Assembly: GCF_000447295.1 (NCBI RefSeq)
Contig: NZ_KE650771.1
Location: forward strand, 4,292,282-4,356,281
DNA from: Fischerella sp. PCC 9431
GTDB taxonomy: Bacteria > Cyanobacteriota > Cyanobacteriia > Cyanobacteriales > Nostocaceae
Length of the DNA: 64,000 bases
Reading direction: 5' to 3'
Position 1 is the first letter of the stretch, and the number at the start of each line of letters is the position of its first letter. Made by a program: the position numbers and the translations under genes. The notes under the pieces are model-generated. The model did no database searches, was not told the origin of the DNA, and saw only the letters and a list, made by a program, of their open reading frames with translations. Below are positions 34,426-44,190 of the stretch, piece after piece.

Positions 34426-36498
34426 TCAATCTTGCACTTGCCAAATCTTAATAATATTCTCTGCACTACCCCCACCAGCAACAGTGTGTCCATCTGGACT
34501 AATCGCCACAGAATAGATATAACCAGAGCCTTTTTTGAGAGTCCGAATTTCTTTTCCTGTTTTCAGATTCCACAGTTTAATCGTATTGTCACTACTACCA
34601 CTGACCAGACTGACTGAATCTAAAGATTTATTGTTAGCTGTGTTAGGTACAAAAGCAACGGAGTTGACTTTATCAGTATGCGCTTTCAAAGTCAGAGTAG
34701 CTTTTCCTGTTGCCAAGTTCCACAATTTAATAGTCTTATCCTTACTGCCACTAGCTAGGCTAGCACCATCGGGACTAAAAGCTACAGAAACAATTAAATC
34801 AGAGTGTCCTTTTAAGGTACGGATATTCTTAGCAGTATGGACATTCCACAGTCTAATAGTTTTATCCCAGCTACCGCTAGCAACAGTTTGACCATCGGGA
34901 CTAAAAGCTACAGAAGCGATCGCCCCAGAATGTCCCATAATAGTGCAAATTTCTTTTCCGGTTTTGACATTCCACAGTTTGATCGTCTTATCTAAACTTG
35001 CACTCGCAAGAGTTTGACCATCTGGACTAAAGACTACAGAAGTAACACCAGCTTTGTGTCCTTTGAGGGTAAAAATTTCGCTTCCGGTTGCTAAGTCCCA
35101 TAATTTAACTGTTTTGTCTGCGCTTGCACTCGCAAGAGTTTGTCCATCAGGACTAAACACGACACTCCAAACCCATTCGGAATGTCCCCGCAAAGTCTGA
35201 ATTTCTTTTTGAGTTGCTAAATCCCAAATTTTAATAGTTTTGTCGTCACTACCACTAGCCAGCTTTTGCCCATCAAAGTCAAAAGCGACAGAATTAACAT
35301 CGCTAGCATGTCCTTTTAAAGTGCTGGGTTCGTCAGATTTTTGAGCTACAGTCACAGTCTGTTGAGGTGGATCAGGATCAGCAGACTGAGTAACCTGTGG
35401 ACGAGACTGAAAATACCAAACCCCTACTAATGCCAAGATGACAATTACAGCATTAATAAATAATCTATTTTTAAAATTTTTAATTGATTGTGCAAAAAAT
35501 CCGCCTCTACTTTCTGGAGAACCTGACAGTACGGTTTCATCAAGTTCTGGTAATGGTGATGGCTGACGTGATAAATCTCTAATTACATCATCGGCTGATT
35601 GATAGCGTTCGTGAATCTCTATCTTTAGCAGCTTGTCCAAAACCCTACCCAACTCCATAGAAAGAGCAAGCCCACCTCTGCTAGGAGTACTAAAATATTG
35701 CCACCAAGATGACACCCAACCATAGCCTTGTTGCATCCATAATTTTGATGGGGAGGTTCCAGTTAGCAGGTAAAAACAAGTAGCACCCAAACTAAATAAA
35801 TCACTAGCCGGATAAGCCTCTCCATCCTGCATTTGTTCAACAGGAGTATAACCATGTGAACCAATAGTTGTTCCCATTTTCGGCTGCACTGTTGTTGTTA
35901 GCAGCTTTGAGGCTCCAAAATCAATTAAGACTAGCTCTCCTTTGGAATCTCTTTCTCTAGAAGGATGCAAAGATCTACGACGAATAATGTTTTGAGGTTT
36001 GATATCTCGGTGAACTACACCGTGATCATGGATAAATTTCAGAACTGGCAATAAATCTAATAAAAGTTCTCGAATTTTCCTCTCGCTAAATCTACCTTGC
36101 TGCTGTAATTCTTTGAATAAATTTTCTCCATCTATATATTGTTGTACTAAATATAAGTAGTTATCTTGCTCAAAGTAAGCTAGCAGATGGGGAATTTGGG
36201 GGTGTTCTCCCAACTCTTCTAGTCGTTGAGCTTCCTGTTCAAAAAGCTGGACAGCCTTTTTTAATGCCCGTGTGTCTTTGACTTTCGGGGCAAGTTGCTT
36301 AACAACACATTTTGCATTTAGTTTGTCGATATCTTCCGCTAGATAGGTGATACTAAATCCACCTTCTACAGACAATCTGTCAATAACACGATAGTGACCT
36401 CTAAGCAGAGGTACTAGTAGTGTTCCACAATTCTGACAATATTGGCTATCATCAGGGTTTAAAGGATCTTGGCAATCGGGATTTAGGCAGCAAATCAT
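34426..36498 (-). CDS. Ser/Thr protein kinase with zinc ribbon, TM segment and WD40 propeller (kinase 1)
   Basis: A 690-residue Hanks-type kinase. An N-terminal zinc ribbon (residues 3-25, Cys pairs in CCLNPDC and CQNC) precedes the kinase domain (about 36-312) with Gly loop EGGFSITY, Lys67, HRD at 163-165 and DFG at 193-195, so it should be active. One membrane segment lies at about 347-364, then seven WD40 repeats (about 393-690), each ending in KLWNL-type strands. The topology puts the propeller outside the cytoplasm, as a sensor or scaffold. Its start is MICCLNPDC. The kinase at 39745 has the same architecture and closely similar ribbon and kinase domains. Confidence 0.93.
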   Translation of the reverse strand: MICCLNPDCQDPLNPDDSQYCQNCGTLLVPLLRGHYRVIDRLSVEGGFSITYLAEDIDKLNAKCVVKQLAPKVKDTRALKKAVQLFEQEAQRLEELGEHPQIPHLLAYFEQDNYLYLVQQYIDGENLFKELQQQGRFSERKIRELLLDLLPVLKFIHDHGVVHRDIKPQNIIRRRSLHPSRERDSKGELVLIDFGASKLLTTTVQPKMGTTIGSHGYTPVEQMQDGEAYPASDLFSLGATCFYLLTGTSPSKLWMQQGYGWVSSWWQYFSTPSRGGLALSMELGRVLDKLLKIEIHERYQSADDVIRDLSRQPSPLPELDETVLSGSPESRGGFFAQSIKNFKNRLFINAVIVILALVGVWYFQSRPQVTQSADPDPPQQTVTVAQKSDEPSTLKGHASDVNSVAFDFDGQKLASGSDDKTIKIWDLATQKEIQTLRGHSEWVWSVVFSPDGQTLASASADKTVKLWDLATGSEIFTLKGHKAGVTSVVFSPDGQTLASASLDKTIKLWNVKTGKEICTIMGHSGAIASVAFSPDGQTVASGSWDKTIRLWNVHTAKNIRTLKGHSDLIVSVAFSPDGASLASGSKDKTIKLWNLATGKATLTLKAHTDKVNSVAFVPNTANNKSLDSVSLVSGSSDNTIKLWNLKTGKEIRTLKKGSGYIYSVAISPDGHTVAGGGSAENIIKIWQVQD

Positions 36499-37069
36499 AC
36501 TAGCAAGAAATTTGCAGCTTGAGTATATGTTAATTCATGACGTATCATTTTGCTATTAATTTGCCAAAATAAAGTTTCTGACTCCAGAATTAATCTACTG
36601 GTAACTAAGCAATTTAAAATTAAAGTATAGAATATTTTTCTATAATTGTGGTTATCAGAAGTACAGGTACTGATATTAGTATATCTATGTTCACATTTTA
36701 TATAGTAGCAAATAAGCACGGGAACAAAATTTTTTTACAGACTTGTACAGTTATGAATCAAAAAGTCATACATAATACTTGTGTTCAGTAAATACTGTGC
36801 AAGACAGATGTAAGATTTTTTTTTGCGAAGGCGTCTTAAATATATCAAAAAAACAACTACCGTAAGAAATAAATATAGGAGTATATGACCACAATGAAAA
36901 TATATTTTATAATTCATGCCATGCCATAAGTATAAAAATTACTTAAATTATCTCTACCTAAAAAGGTTATATCGAGTGTGATGAAATGTAGTAAATTTTA
37001 GGATTTGTAAACTAAATATTTTGTGTTTTATATCTTATTTGTTTGTGCATCATAATTGTGAGGAGTGAT
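36499..37069. other. AT-rich intergenic region, no gene
   Basis: It separates the divergent kinase 1 and PPC-domain genes. Very AT-rich, several possible -10 hexamers, no conserved repeats or RNA features recognised. Open frames on the minus strand at 36495-36917 have no coding character. Confidence 0.4.
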
Positions 37070-38425
37070 ATGTCCGTAGAAAGAAATAACAAAAACTTTT
37101 GGAATAAAGTTGATTTGGCTTTAATTACTATTTTGAGTAGTAGTTTGTTAATCACAAATTATGTTCTACCTATAGCTGCGTTAGCAATTCCTAAACAGTC
37201 GGAAGAATTCACAATTGCTAAAACACCAGATGAGAGACAACCAGAAGCAGTTCAACAAGCGATCGAGCAAATTCCTGTTACGCAACCATCCCCAGCTGCT
37301 AAAACTAATCAACCCATAGAATCTCCCATCCCCCCCACACCCGCATCATCTCCAACTCCAACATCTACTCCAAAACCCCAACCTTCTGGTACTGGTTCTA
37401 CTCCAACTCCTACTGCTACACCATCTCCAACTCCAACATCTACTCCAAAACCCCAACCTTCCGGTACTGGTTCTACTCCCAGTACCCAACCAACACCACA
37501 ACCAAATCCTCGTCCTTCTACACCAACTACACCGAAACCGACTTATACCCAACCAGCACCACAACCAAATCCTCGTCCTTCTACACCAACTACACCAAAA
37601 CCGACTTATACCCAACCAGCACCACAACCAAATCCTCGTCCTGCGAATTCTGTACCCTCCAGGACTAAGCCTACAAATAATAATAGAAATTCTGGCGGCT
37701 CACCTGTTTCTGGTAGCAAAATACCTAACGCCAAATCAATTAACTTTGTAGATATTCAATTGGGTGTCTTAGCTCCAGGTGATTTTAAATCTCAAGGTAG
37801 ATATTTTCACTTTTATCAGTTTGAAGGCAGAGAAAATCAATTAATTCAAATCAGACTGATTGGTAGTGCGGATCAACGCCGTTCTAACAATTTGAATCTA
37901 AATCCATTCATGATTTTGCTTGACCCCAATAATAACGTTCTTGCTAAAAGAAGCAGTGGGGAAACAGGAAGTAATGGAGAAGTCAAAGACGCATTTCTAT
38001 TTGTCAGACTACCTGCGAGAGGTGTTTATACGATCGCAGTCACTAGTCGCAATCCAGGAGAAATCGGTCGCTATAGTTTAGCTTTAAGGAATGATAGAGC
38101 AAGTTATACTCTCGATGAATCAGACCAATTGACAGCAAACGCCTCTAAACTCAGAAACAATGGCAGTCCTTACAATGTTTCTAAGTTTGAGGGTAAAAAA
38201 GACCAACTTGTGAGTATACGTGTAGATAGTGTCCTAGAACAGTTTTCCCCCTATATCGTTCTGCTCAATTCCAAAGGTCAAGTCATCGCTACCGATAATG
38301 ATAAAGATGGTAGATATACTGCTTTGATTGATCGAGCTAAGTTACCTGAAGATGGAACTTATTATGTTGTGGTGATTTCTTCTGTTCCTCAACGAACAGG
38401 TACATATCGATTGACTATTTTTTAG
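37070..38425 (+). CDS. Secreted or anchored protein with Pro-rich repeats and two PPC domains
   Basis: About 451 residues from MSVERNNKNFW; GAGGAG lies about 6 nt before this ATG, favouring it over an ATG at 37043. A membrane segment (about 16-37) acts as signal or anchor. A Pro/Thr-rich region follows, with a 25-residue unit repeated about twice (STPKPQPSGTGSTP core) and a 21-residue unit repeated two to three times (PQPNPRPSTPTTPKPTYTQ). Then come two beta-sandwich domains of the bacterial pre-peptidase C-terminal type (YHFYQFEG / YSLALRN and YNVSKFEGKKDQL / GTYRLTIF). Probably an extracytoplasmic wall- or matrix-spanning protein. It lies between kinase 1 and a WD40 protein. Confidence 0.8.
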   Translation: MSVERNNKNFWNKVDLALITILSSSLLITNYVLPIAALAIPKQSEEFTIAKTPDERQPEAVQQAIEQIPVTQPSPAAKTNQPIESPIPPTPASSPTPTSTPKPQPSGTGSTPTPTATPSPTPTSTPKPQPSGTGSTPSTQPTPQPNPRPSTPTTPKPTYTQPAPQPNPRPSTPTTPKPTYTQPAPQPNPRPANSVPSRTKPTNNNRNSGGSPVSGSKIPNAKSINFVDIQLGVLAPGDFKSQGRYFHFYQFEGRENQLIQIRLIGSADQRRSNNLNLNPFMILLDPNNNVLAKRSSGETGSNGEVKDAFLFVRLPARGVYTIAVTSRNPGEIGRYSLALRNDRASYTLDESDQLTANASKLRNNGSPYNVSKFEGKKDQLVSIRVDSVLEQFSPYIVLLNSKGQVIATDNDKDGRYTALIDRAKLPEDGTYYVVVISSVPQRTGTYRLTIF

Positions 38426-38449
38426 GTTTATCCGCCAATGTAAACAACA

Positions 38450-38483
38450 AGATCCCCGATAACTTCTGCGAAATCGGGGATCT
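38450..38483. terminator. Bidirectional hairpin between convergent genes
   Basis: AGATCCCCGAT (38450-38460) and ATCGGGGATCT (38473-38483) form a perfect 11-bp stem with a 12-nt loop between the PPC gene and the WD40 gene. No long T-run, so termination is likely but not certain. Confidence 0.6.
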
Positions 38484-38534
38484 GGCTGTCCTAATTTTTC
38501 ACAACTCCCACACGGATTGCTATACCAATAATCT

Positions 38535-39575
38535 TTACTGCGATACCCGCCAAATCTTGATCGTTTTGTCCAGACTACTGCTTGCAATCGAATTACCATC
38601 AGCACTAAAGGCCACAGACCAAACTTTGTCGTTATGTCCTTTGAGGGTGCGAATTTCTTCTCCTGTTTTTATATTCCAAAGTTTGATGGTCTTGTCCCAA
38701 CTACCACTAGCCAAAGTATTCCCATCTGGACTAAAGCTGACAGACCAAACCTTGTTGGTATGACCTGTAAATGTGTAATTTTCTTTACCTGTTTTTAAAT
38801 TCCACAGTTTGATTGTGTTATCCCAACTACCAGTTGCTAAAGTGTTGCTATCAGGTGTAAATGCCAGGGAATGAATGGCCTGTGTATGACCTCTCAAGAC
38901 GCGAATTTGTTTTCCTGTGTGTAAATTCCACAGCTTTACACTGTTATCAAAGTAACTACTACTAGCAATTGTATTTCTATCAGGGCTAATAGCGATCGCA
39001 TCTACTACGTCACAATCTCCTTTGAGTGTACGAATTTGTTTGCCTGTGGCTACATCCCATAATTTAATACTTTGATCCCAGCTGCCACTAACTAAAGTTT
39101 GGTTATCTGAACTGAAGGCGATGGACTGAACTGAGGCTTGATGTCCTGTTAAAGTCCGAACTAATTTTCCTGTTTGCAAATCCCAAAGTTTGATGGTATT
39201 ATCTGCACTGGCTGACGCAAGTATTTTGCCATCAAGACTAATAGCGACAGAGTTTATCCATTCAGAATGCCCCTTCAAGGTGTGTAATTCTGCTCCTGTT
39301 GCCAAATCCCAAATTTTGATAGTTTTGTCTGTGCTTGCAGAAGCAAGTTTCTTTCCATCTGGACTCATCGCCACAGACCAAACGGGGTAAGCATGTCCTT
39401 TGAGGGTAAGAGCGTCGCCGACCCCAACATTTGCCCATGCCGTTTTATTGGGCTGACTAAGGTTTTCAGGAGACAAGCTGGTGACAGCTGGGGCAGATTG
39501 CCACAGCCAAGTTACTCCAGACCCTAAAACTATGATCGCCGCACCCGTTATAATTTTGATTTTTGAGTAGCTCAT
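38535..39575 (-). CDS. WD40 repeat protein, membrane-anchored
   Basis: A 346-residue protein with an N-terminal hydrophobic segment (about 7-24, signal or anchor) and seven WD40 repeats (about 54-346). Each carries GH and a terminal IKLWN/IKIWR-type motif (for example LKGHAYPVWSVAMSPDGKKL). This makes a complete seven-blade propeller. It has no kinase domain; the propeller closely resembles those fused to kinases 1 and 2 on either side, so it may share ligands or derive from them. Likely a scaffold in the periplasm or at the membrane. Confidence 0.88.
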   Translation of the reverse strand: MSYSKIKIITGAAIIVLGSGVTWLWQSAPAVTSLSPENLSQPNKTAWANVGVGDALTLKGHAYPVWSVAMSPDGKKLASASTDKTIKIWDLATGAELHTLKGHSEWINSVAISLDGKILASASADNTIKLWDLQTGKLVRTLTGHQASVQSIAFSSDNQTLVSGSWDQSIKLWDVATGKQIRTLKGDCDVVDAIAISPDRNTIASSSYFDNSVKLWNLHTGKQIRVLRGHTQAIHSLAFTPDSNTLATGSWDNTIKLWNLKTGKENYTFTGHTNKVWSVSFSPDGNTLASGSWDKTIKLWNIKTGEEIRTLKGHNDKVWSVAFSADGNSIASSSLDKTIKIWRVSQ

Positions 39576-39744
39576 TTGTACAGATATTGCAAATTCAGCA
39601 GTTGCTCAGGTCTCATGCTGTGAAATTCACAAACCAGAGATTTGATATATTTTCCTGGGGATAAATTTATTTACCCATTGGATGAACGAGTTTTCAGATT
39701 TATTGCTCAATATTTAACATTACTTTTTATATGTAAAAAAATGA

Positions 39745-41781
39745 TTAAGTTGAGATTCGCCAAATTTTGATGATGTTGTCAAAACCGCAACTAACTAGGA
39801 TGTTGCCATTTTGACTAAAAGCCAGAGACTGAACTCCGTCGCCGTGTCCTGCTAGGGTGCGAATTTGTTCGCCCGTCTTTATATTCCACAATTTAATAGT
39901 CTTATCGCTACTACCGCTAGCAAGAGTTTGACCATCTGGACTTAGGGCGATAGATCGAACTCCTCCAGAATGACCTACTAGGGTACGAATTTCTTGTCCG
40001 GTTGTCAAATCCCAAATTTTGATAGTTTGATCATCACTTCCACTGATCAGGGTTTTTCCATCTGGTGTGATGGCGATCGATGTTACAGCTTGGGTATGTC
40101 CTGTAAGGGTACGGATTTCGTTTCCGGTTGTCAAATCCCAAATTTTGATAGTTTGATCACGACTAGCACTAATCAAAGTTTTTTGATCGGGACTGAAGAC
40201 GATAGATCGCACCCAAGAGGTATGACCATTAAAAGTGCGGATTTCTTGGCCAGTTGCTAAATCCCATAATTTAATCGTGTTATCGTCGCTACCGTTGGCT
40301 ACAAGATTACCATCTGGGCTAATGACTAGAGTATGAACTGAATTATGTCCCTCGAAAGTTCGGATTTCCTGTCCTCTGGCTAGGTTCCAAAGTTTGATGG
40401 TTTTGTCTTCACTACCACTAACCAAGGTTTGTCCATCTGGGGTGATGCTCACAACATTAACGCGATCGCTATGCCCTTTCAAAGTAATGATTTCCCGTCC
40501 GGTGGTTAGACTCCAAAGTTTAATCGTGTCCCCACTGTTACTAACAATTGTTTTACCATCTGGGCTAATTGCTACGGACAAAACCGATTTGGAGGGCGAT
40601 TTGAAAGTGTGCGCTAAATAAAAATTCCCCATAGGCAGTTTAGAGGATTGGGGAAGAATTGCTTCAGTATTAGTTGCTGTGTTATCCGATTGACCAAAAC
40701 GCGAAGAAACAGAGATGTCAAAGTGATGAGATTGACGATAGAAGAATTCACCCAACACAATCAACATGACGAAAGAACTCAGTAAGAATAAATTTCTTAC
40801 CAATGTGTATTTTTTCGGTACAAATGGCGGCTGAGTTGGTGGTAGTATGACCGACGAGTTCGCTATTTCTGTTTTTCGTTCTGATAGCTGCTTAGGCATT
40901 AAAGCTTTCAGAACTTGTTCGGCTGATTGATAGCGGTGATGAGTATCTTTTGCTAATAGTTTGTCAATCACTTCAGCTAGTTCAGTGGCGATCGGATTTT
41001 TTAAATAATGTTGCCAATCTTGCACCCAAGCATAGCCATGTTCTGTCCACAGTTTAAAAGGAGAAACTCCAGTTAAAAGATGAAAGCAAGTAGCGCCTAA
41101 ACTGAATAAATCGCTGGCTGGATAAGCTTTTCCATCTCTGATTTGTTCGATCGCGGAATAACCATGTGAGCCAATCGAAGTACCCATTTGTATGTGTACT
41201 TTCGCTGTTAATTGCTTGGAAGAACCAAAATCAATCAAGCATAGACGTCCATCACTTTTACGGCGGATAATATTCTGTGGCTTGATATCTCTATGAATAA
41301 CTCCCCGTTCATGAATAAATCTCAAAACAGGTAGTAAATCTAACAAAATGTCTCGAATTTCTTTAGCACTATACCCTCTTTTTTGCTGCAACTCCTTTAA
41401 CAAATTCTGTCCATCTATAAACTGCTGCACCAAATAAAGGTATGTGTTTTCTTCAAAGTAAGCCAATAAGGTTGGTATTTGTGGATGCTCTCCAAGTTGT
41501 TGCAAACGCTGCGCCTCTCTCTGGAATAAATCCATCGCTTTAGAAAGGGCCCAACTTTCTTGGAATTTGGGTGCTAATTGCTTGATAACGCAGCGTTCGT
41601 TAAGTTTATCTATATCTTCTGCCAAGTAAGTTCTACCAAATCCACCCTCATCTGAAAGCACGCGGATGACACGAAAACGCTTCCGCAACAGTTGCACGAG
41701 GGGACTGTTACAAGTTTGGCAGAACTCCTTTCCATCAGGATTGAGGGGATGTGGGCAATCAGGATTTAAGCAGCAGATCAT
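39745..41781 (-). CDS. Ser/Thr protein kinase with zinc ribbon, TM segment and WD40 propeller (kinase 2)
   Basis: A 678-residue kinase with the same order of parts as kinase 1: zinc ribbon (CCLNPDC, CQTC), kinase with EGGFGRTY, Lys67, HRD 163-165, DFG 184-186, a membrane segment (about 328-346) and seven WD40 repeats to the C-terminus. The kinase halves share long identical stretches, while linkers differ, so an old duplication is likely. About 170 bp lie between it and the WD40 gene downstream, leaving co-transcription possible. Targets are unknown. Confidence 0.93.
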   Translation of the reverse strand: MICCLNPDCPHPLNPDGKEFCQTCNSPLVQLLRKRFRVIRVLSDEGGFGRTYLAEDIDKLNERCVIKQLAPKFQESWALSKAMDLFQREAQRLQQLGEHPQIPTLLAYFEENTYLYLVQQFIDGQNLLKELQQKRGYSAKEIRDILLDLLPVLRFIHERGVIHRDIKPQNIIRRKSDGRLCLIDFGSSKQLTAKVHIQMGTSIGSHGYSAIEQIRDGKAYPASDLFSLGATCFHLLTGVSPFKLWTEHGYAWVQDWQHYLKNPIATELAEVIDKLLAKDTHHRYQSAEQVLKALMPKQLSERKTEIANSSVILPPTQPPFVPKKYTLVRNLFLLSSFVMLIVLGEFFYRQSHHFDISVSSRFGQSDNTATNTEAILPQSSKLPMGNFYLAHTFKSPSKSVLSVAISPDGKTIVSNSGDTIKLWSLTTGREIITLKGHSDRVNVVSITPDGQTLVSGSEDKTIKLWNLARGQEIRTFEGHNSVHTLVISPDGNLVANGSDDNTIKLWDLATGQEIRTFNGHTSWVRSIVFSPDQKTLISASRDQTIKIWDLTTGNEIRTLTGHTQAVTSIAITPDGKTLISGSDDQTIKIWDLTTGQEIRTLVGHSGGVRSIALSPDGQTLASGSSDKTIKLWNIKTGEQIRTLAGHGDGVQSLAFSQNGNILVSCGFDNIIKIWRIST

Positions 41782-42607
41782 TGATTACAAAAGGTACGAC
41801 TGCGTGGCAAATGACGCTAAGGATGCCCCGAAAACTTTTTCTATATGATTAATAATCTCTTGTATTATACTAAATCCTTATGAAAATTTTTGTAAGTATT
41901 TTGAGTACAAACTAGTAATTGAATTAATTGGTAAATATCAAGCTATATCATTTTGAATTGTAAAAATTTGATGTATTTGATACATCAATACTTCATTTAT
42001 CGAATTAGTTATTGAAACTGACAGGTTTTGTTCGGTGAACTTACTCCTGAATCGGCAACTCTTCACAGGAAGTGTACTGGTTTTTTGAGAGCAAAGTAGA
42101 GGCGATGCTAACAAAAATCAAATATGAGTCCTATAAATGTAAGACTTTGAATGGCTCTTAATTGTCTATTGATTTGTTTTAGCTAATTTCAATAGATGAA
42201 GTTATACTTAAGTATCTCTCGCAAGTTTGAGAATCTAGGAAGCTTTGTATATTTGCACTTAGAATTACGAAGTAAAAATTTTTCTCTGCCTAATTTAGCG
42301 CTATTGTTATGTAAAATATCAGCTAGGTCTTTATATTTTAGCTATTACTATCTTGATAATTGTGATAATTGTACAATGCTAACAAAATTAACTATTGTTG
42401 AAGATTAGCATTGACTAAAGTCAATTTTTAGTACAATATGATATCAATTTTAATAAAATAATTTTCAGGTTTTGCGGTTGTCCTGTTTTGACTGATGACA
42501 CAGGAAGTTATTATTTGTAGAGGAACGCCTTAAAAAAGAGAGATTACTTTAGTCAAAGATTAAGTTTGTCTGCTTACTTTAATCAAGCCGAGTGAACGAT
42601 AACAACT
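41782..42607. other. Long AT-rich intergenic region (826 bp), no convincing gene
   Basis: It separates divergent kinase 2 from the TonB-like gene. A 70-codon open frame at 42196-42408 lacks a ribosome-binding site and family character and is not called. A small TTGACTAAAGTCAA palindrome lies at about 42412-42425 and related TTTAGTCAAAGATTA at about 42548, possibly operator-like. No RNA gene recognised. Confidence 0.4.
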
Positions 42608-44116
42608 ATGTCATACGTTTCCGTATTCAAAAGCATACCAGAAATAATTAGTCAGCCAACGGGGATAGCAGTATTAGCTTCTGTTGGTATCCACGGTGTA
42701 ATCGCATTATTTCTGCCGTGGATGCAGATGGAAACTCAACCAAAACAGATCAAATCACCAAAAACTGGCGTCGGACTGATTGAATTAAACCAAGCTGATC
42801 AAAGTCGTTTACCACAGACAACTACATCTGCGCTTCCCAAGCAACCAGGGATTCCTTTACAAGGAAAACTTCCCCAAGCTGGACAAGTTCCTCTACAAGC
42901 GCAAGTTCCCCCATTTCCTAAATTTGCGCTCAAATCACCACCCTTACCTACGCAGCAACCAACAACAACTTCCCTAGTTGAGCCGCCATTAACCTCTATT
43001 CCCGTATCGCCTAATCGAGTTAGCGTCCTACCTCTACCGAAGAGGGGCCAGTTGCAAATAGAACAACAGCAAAACTATACAACAACTGTTCCGCGTGTTA
43101 ACGATAGGAAGGTTGCGCGTTTGCAAGATGAAATTGACTTAGGAAAACCACAGCCATTACCTTCTTCTGTTGATACTTCTAACTCTCAATACCCGACGAA
43201 CTTACCAGATTTACAAGCTGCTAACATCCCCACTAATTTACCGAACACACCGACTCCCGTTTCTTCCAGTAACTCTAGTAATCCTAACTCTAGTGCTTCA
43301 AGTGGGTTACAAAATCAGGAATTTCCAGTTGCGACAAGTACTCCGCAACCAGGAAGCAACCTAGCGATGGCAGGTACAAACCTACCACAATGGCAATCAC
43401 AACAGTCTACAACTCCTCAGACACCGAATTTGCCATCAACAGCAACAACATCCCAGACGACAGCACAGCAAATCGCGAAAATCAACTCTTTAAATGATCA
43501 ATTGCGAAAAGTAAGAGATCAATACCCCAACATTGAAACCAAAAAACTCATCTCTGAAACCGTTAGTAGTCAAAGAGGTCAGGAAGGTAAAATAGAGGGC
43601 GGTTTGGTATACACCGATGGCAAGGTTGAATCTATAGAATTTCTTGACAGTTCAGTTTCATCTAGCCTCAAAGTAGCTGCACGGGAATATTTTAGAGAAT
43701 ATTTCCAGAAAAATCCTGTGCAGGCAAATGGCAAACCCCAGTATTATCCATTTCGACTATCTTTCTTACCAAATAATAATATTCCTCCCACAGCAGGCAC
43801 TCCATCAAAATTACCTGCGCTAGCTCCTCAAAAATTGCCGATTTTGCAAACACCTAAAGCAGAATCATCTCCCAGTGAACAACAGGATTTAAAACAGCGT
43901 TTGCGATCGCTTTCCCAAAATCAATCCTCACCGCAACAGCAACAACAGCAGCAACCCATACAATCAGTACAAGTGGGAAAAAATCAAACTCAACCCATAC
44001 CAAAACTATCCCAGCCACAAGTTAATAACAACAACAGCGATCAAAATTCCAGCCAAAAACTAATACAACAGCTGCGCCAAGTCAAACAGGAAAGACAAAA
44101 CCCAAATCAACAGTAA
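42608..44116 (+). CDS. TonB-like protein, Gln/Pro-rich, single membrane anchor
   Basis: 502 residues. A membrane segment at about 19-37 (GIAVLASVGIHGVIALFLPW) resembles a TonB anchor. A long disordered Pro/Gln/Ser/Asn-rich spacer (about 45-300) follows. A compact domain at about 335-395 (GLVYTDGKVESIEFLDSSVS to YYPFRLSFLP) looks like a TonB C-terminal fold, and a final Gln-rich tail lies after it. Usual TonB energises outer-membrane receptors, but the extra 110-residue tail after the domain is unusual. No ExbB/ExbD or receptor gene is nearby, so the assignment rests on layout. Confidence 0.6.
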   Translation: MSYVSVFKSIPEIISQPTGIAVLASVGIHGVIALFLPWMQMETQPKQIKSPKTGVGLIELNQADQSRLPQTTTSALPKQPGIPLQGKLPQAGQVPLQAQVPPFPKFALKSPPLPTQQPTTTSLVEPPLTSIPVSPNRVSVLPLPKRGQLQIEQQQNYTTTVPRVNDRKVARLQDEIDLGKPQPLPSSVDTSNSQYPTNLPDLQAANIPTNLPNTPTPVSSSNSSNPNSSASSGLQNQEFPVATSTPQPGSNLAMAGTNLPQWQSQQSTTPQTPNLPSTATTSQTTAQQIAKINSLNDQLRKVRDQYPNIETKKLISETVSSQRGQEGKIEGGLVYTDGKVESIEFLDSSVSSSLKVAAREYFREYFQKNPVQANGKPQYYPFRLSFLPNNNIPPTAGTPSKLPALAPQKLPILQTPKAESSPSEQQDLKQRLRSLSQNQSSPQQQQQQQPIQSVQVGKNQTQPIPKLSQPQVNNNNSDQNSSQKLIQQLRQVKQERQNPNQQ

Positions 44117-44188
44117 ACAGTAAACAGTTAACAGTTAACAGTTAACAGTTATCAGTTAACAAATTACTGATAACTGATAACTGATTTC
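44113..44188. repeat. TTAACAGT/TAACTGATAACTG STRR between convergent genes
   Basis: AGTAAACAGTTAACAGTTAA units are followed by ACTGATAACTGATAACTG; the halves are complementary and could form a stem between the TonB-like gene and petJ, serving as a terminator. The same motif recurs at 2116-2182, 46462-46522 and 55990-56070. Confidence 0.65.
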
Positions 44189-44190
44189 TA

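Noticed and set aside
36495-36917. Two 60- to 74-residue minus-strand frames upstream of kinase 1
   Set aside because: AT-rich intergenic DNA; residue composition is typical of random translation.
42196-42408. 70-residue open frame in the gap before the TonB-like gene
   Set aside because: No ribosome-binding site and AT-driven composition; cannot be supported as a gene.
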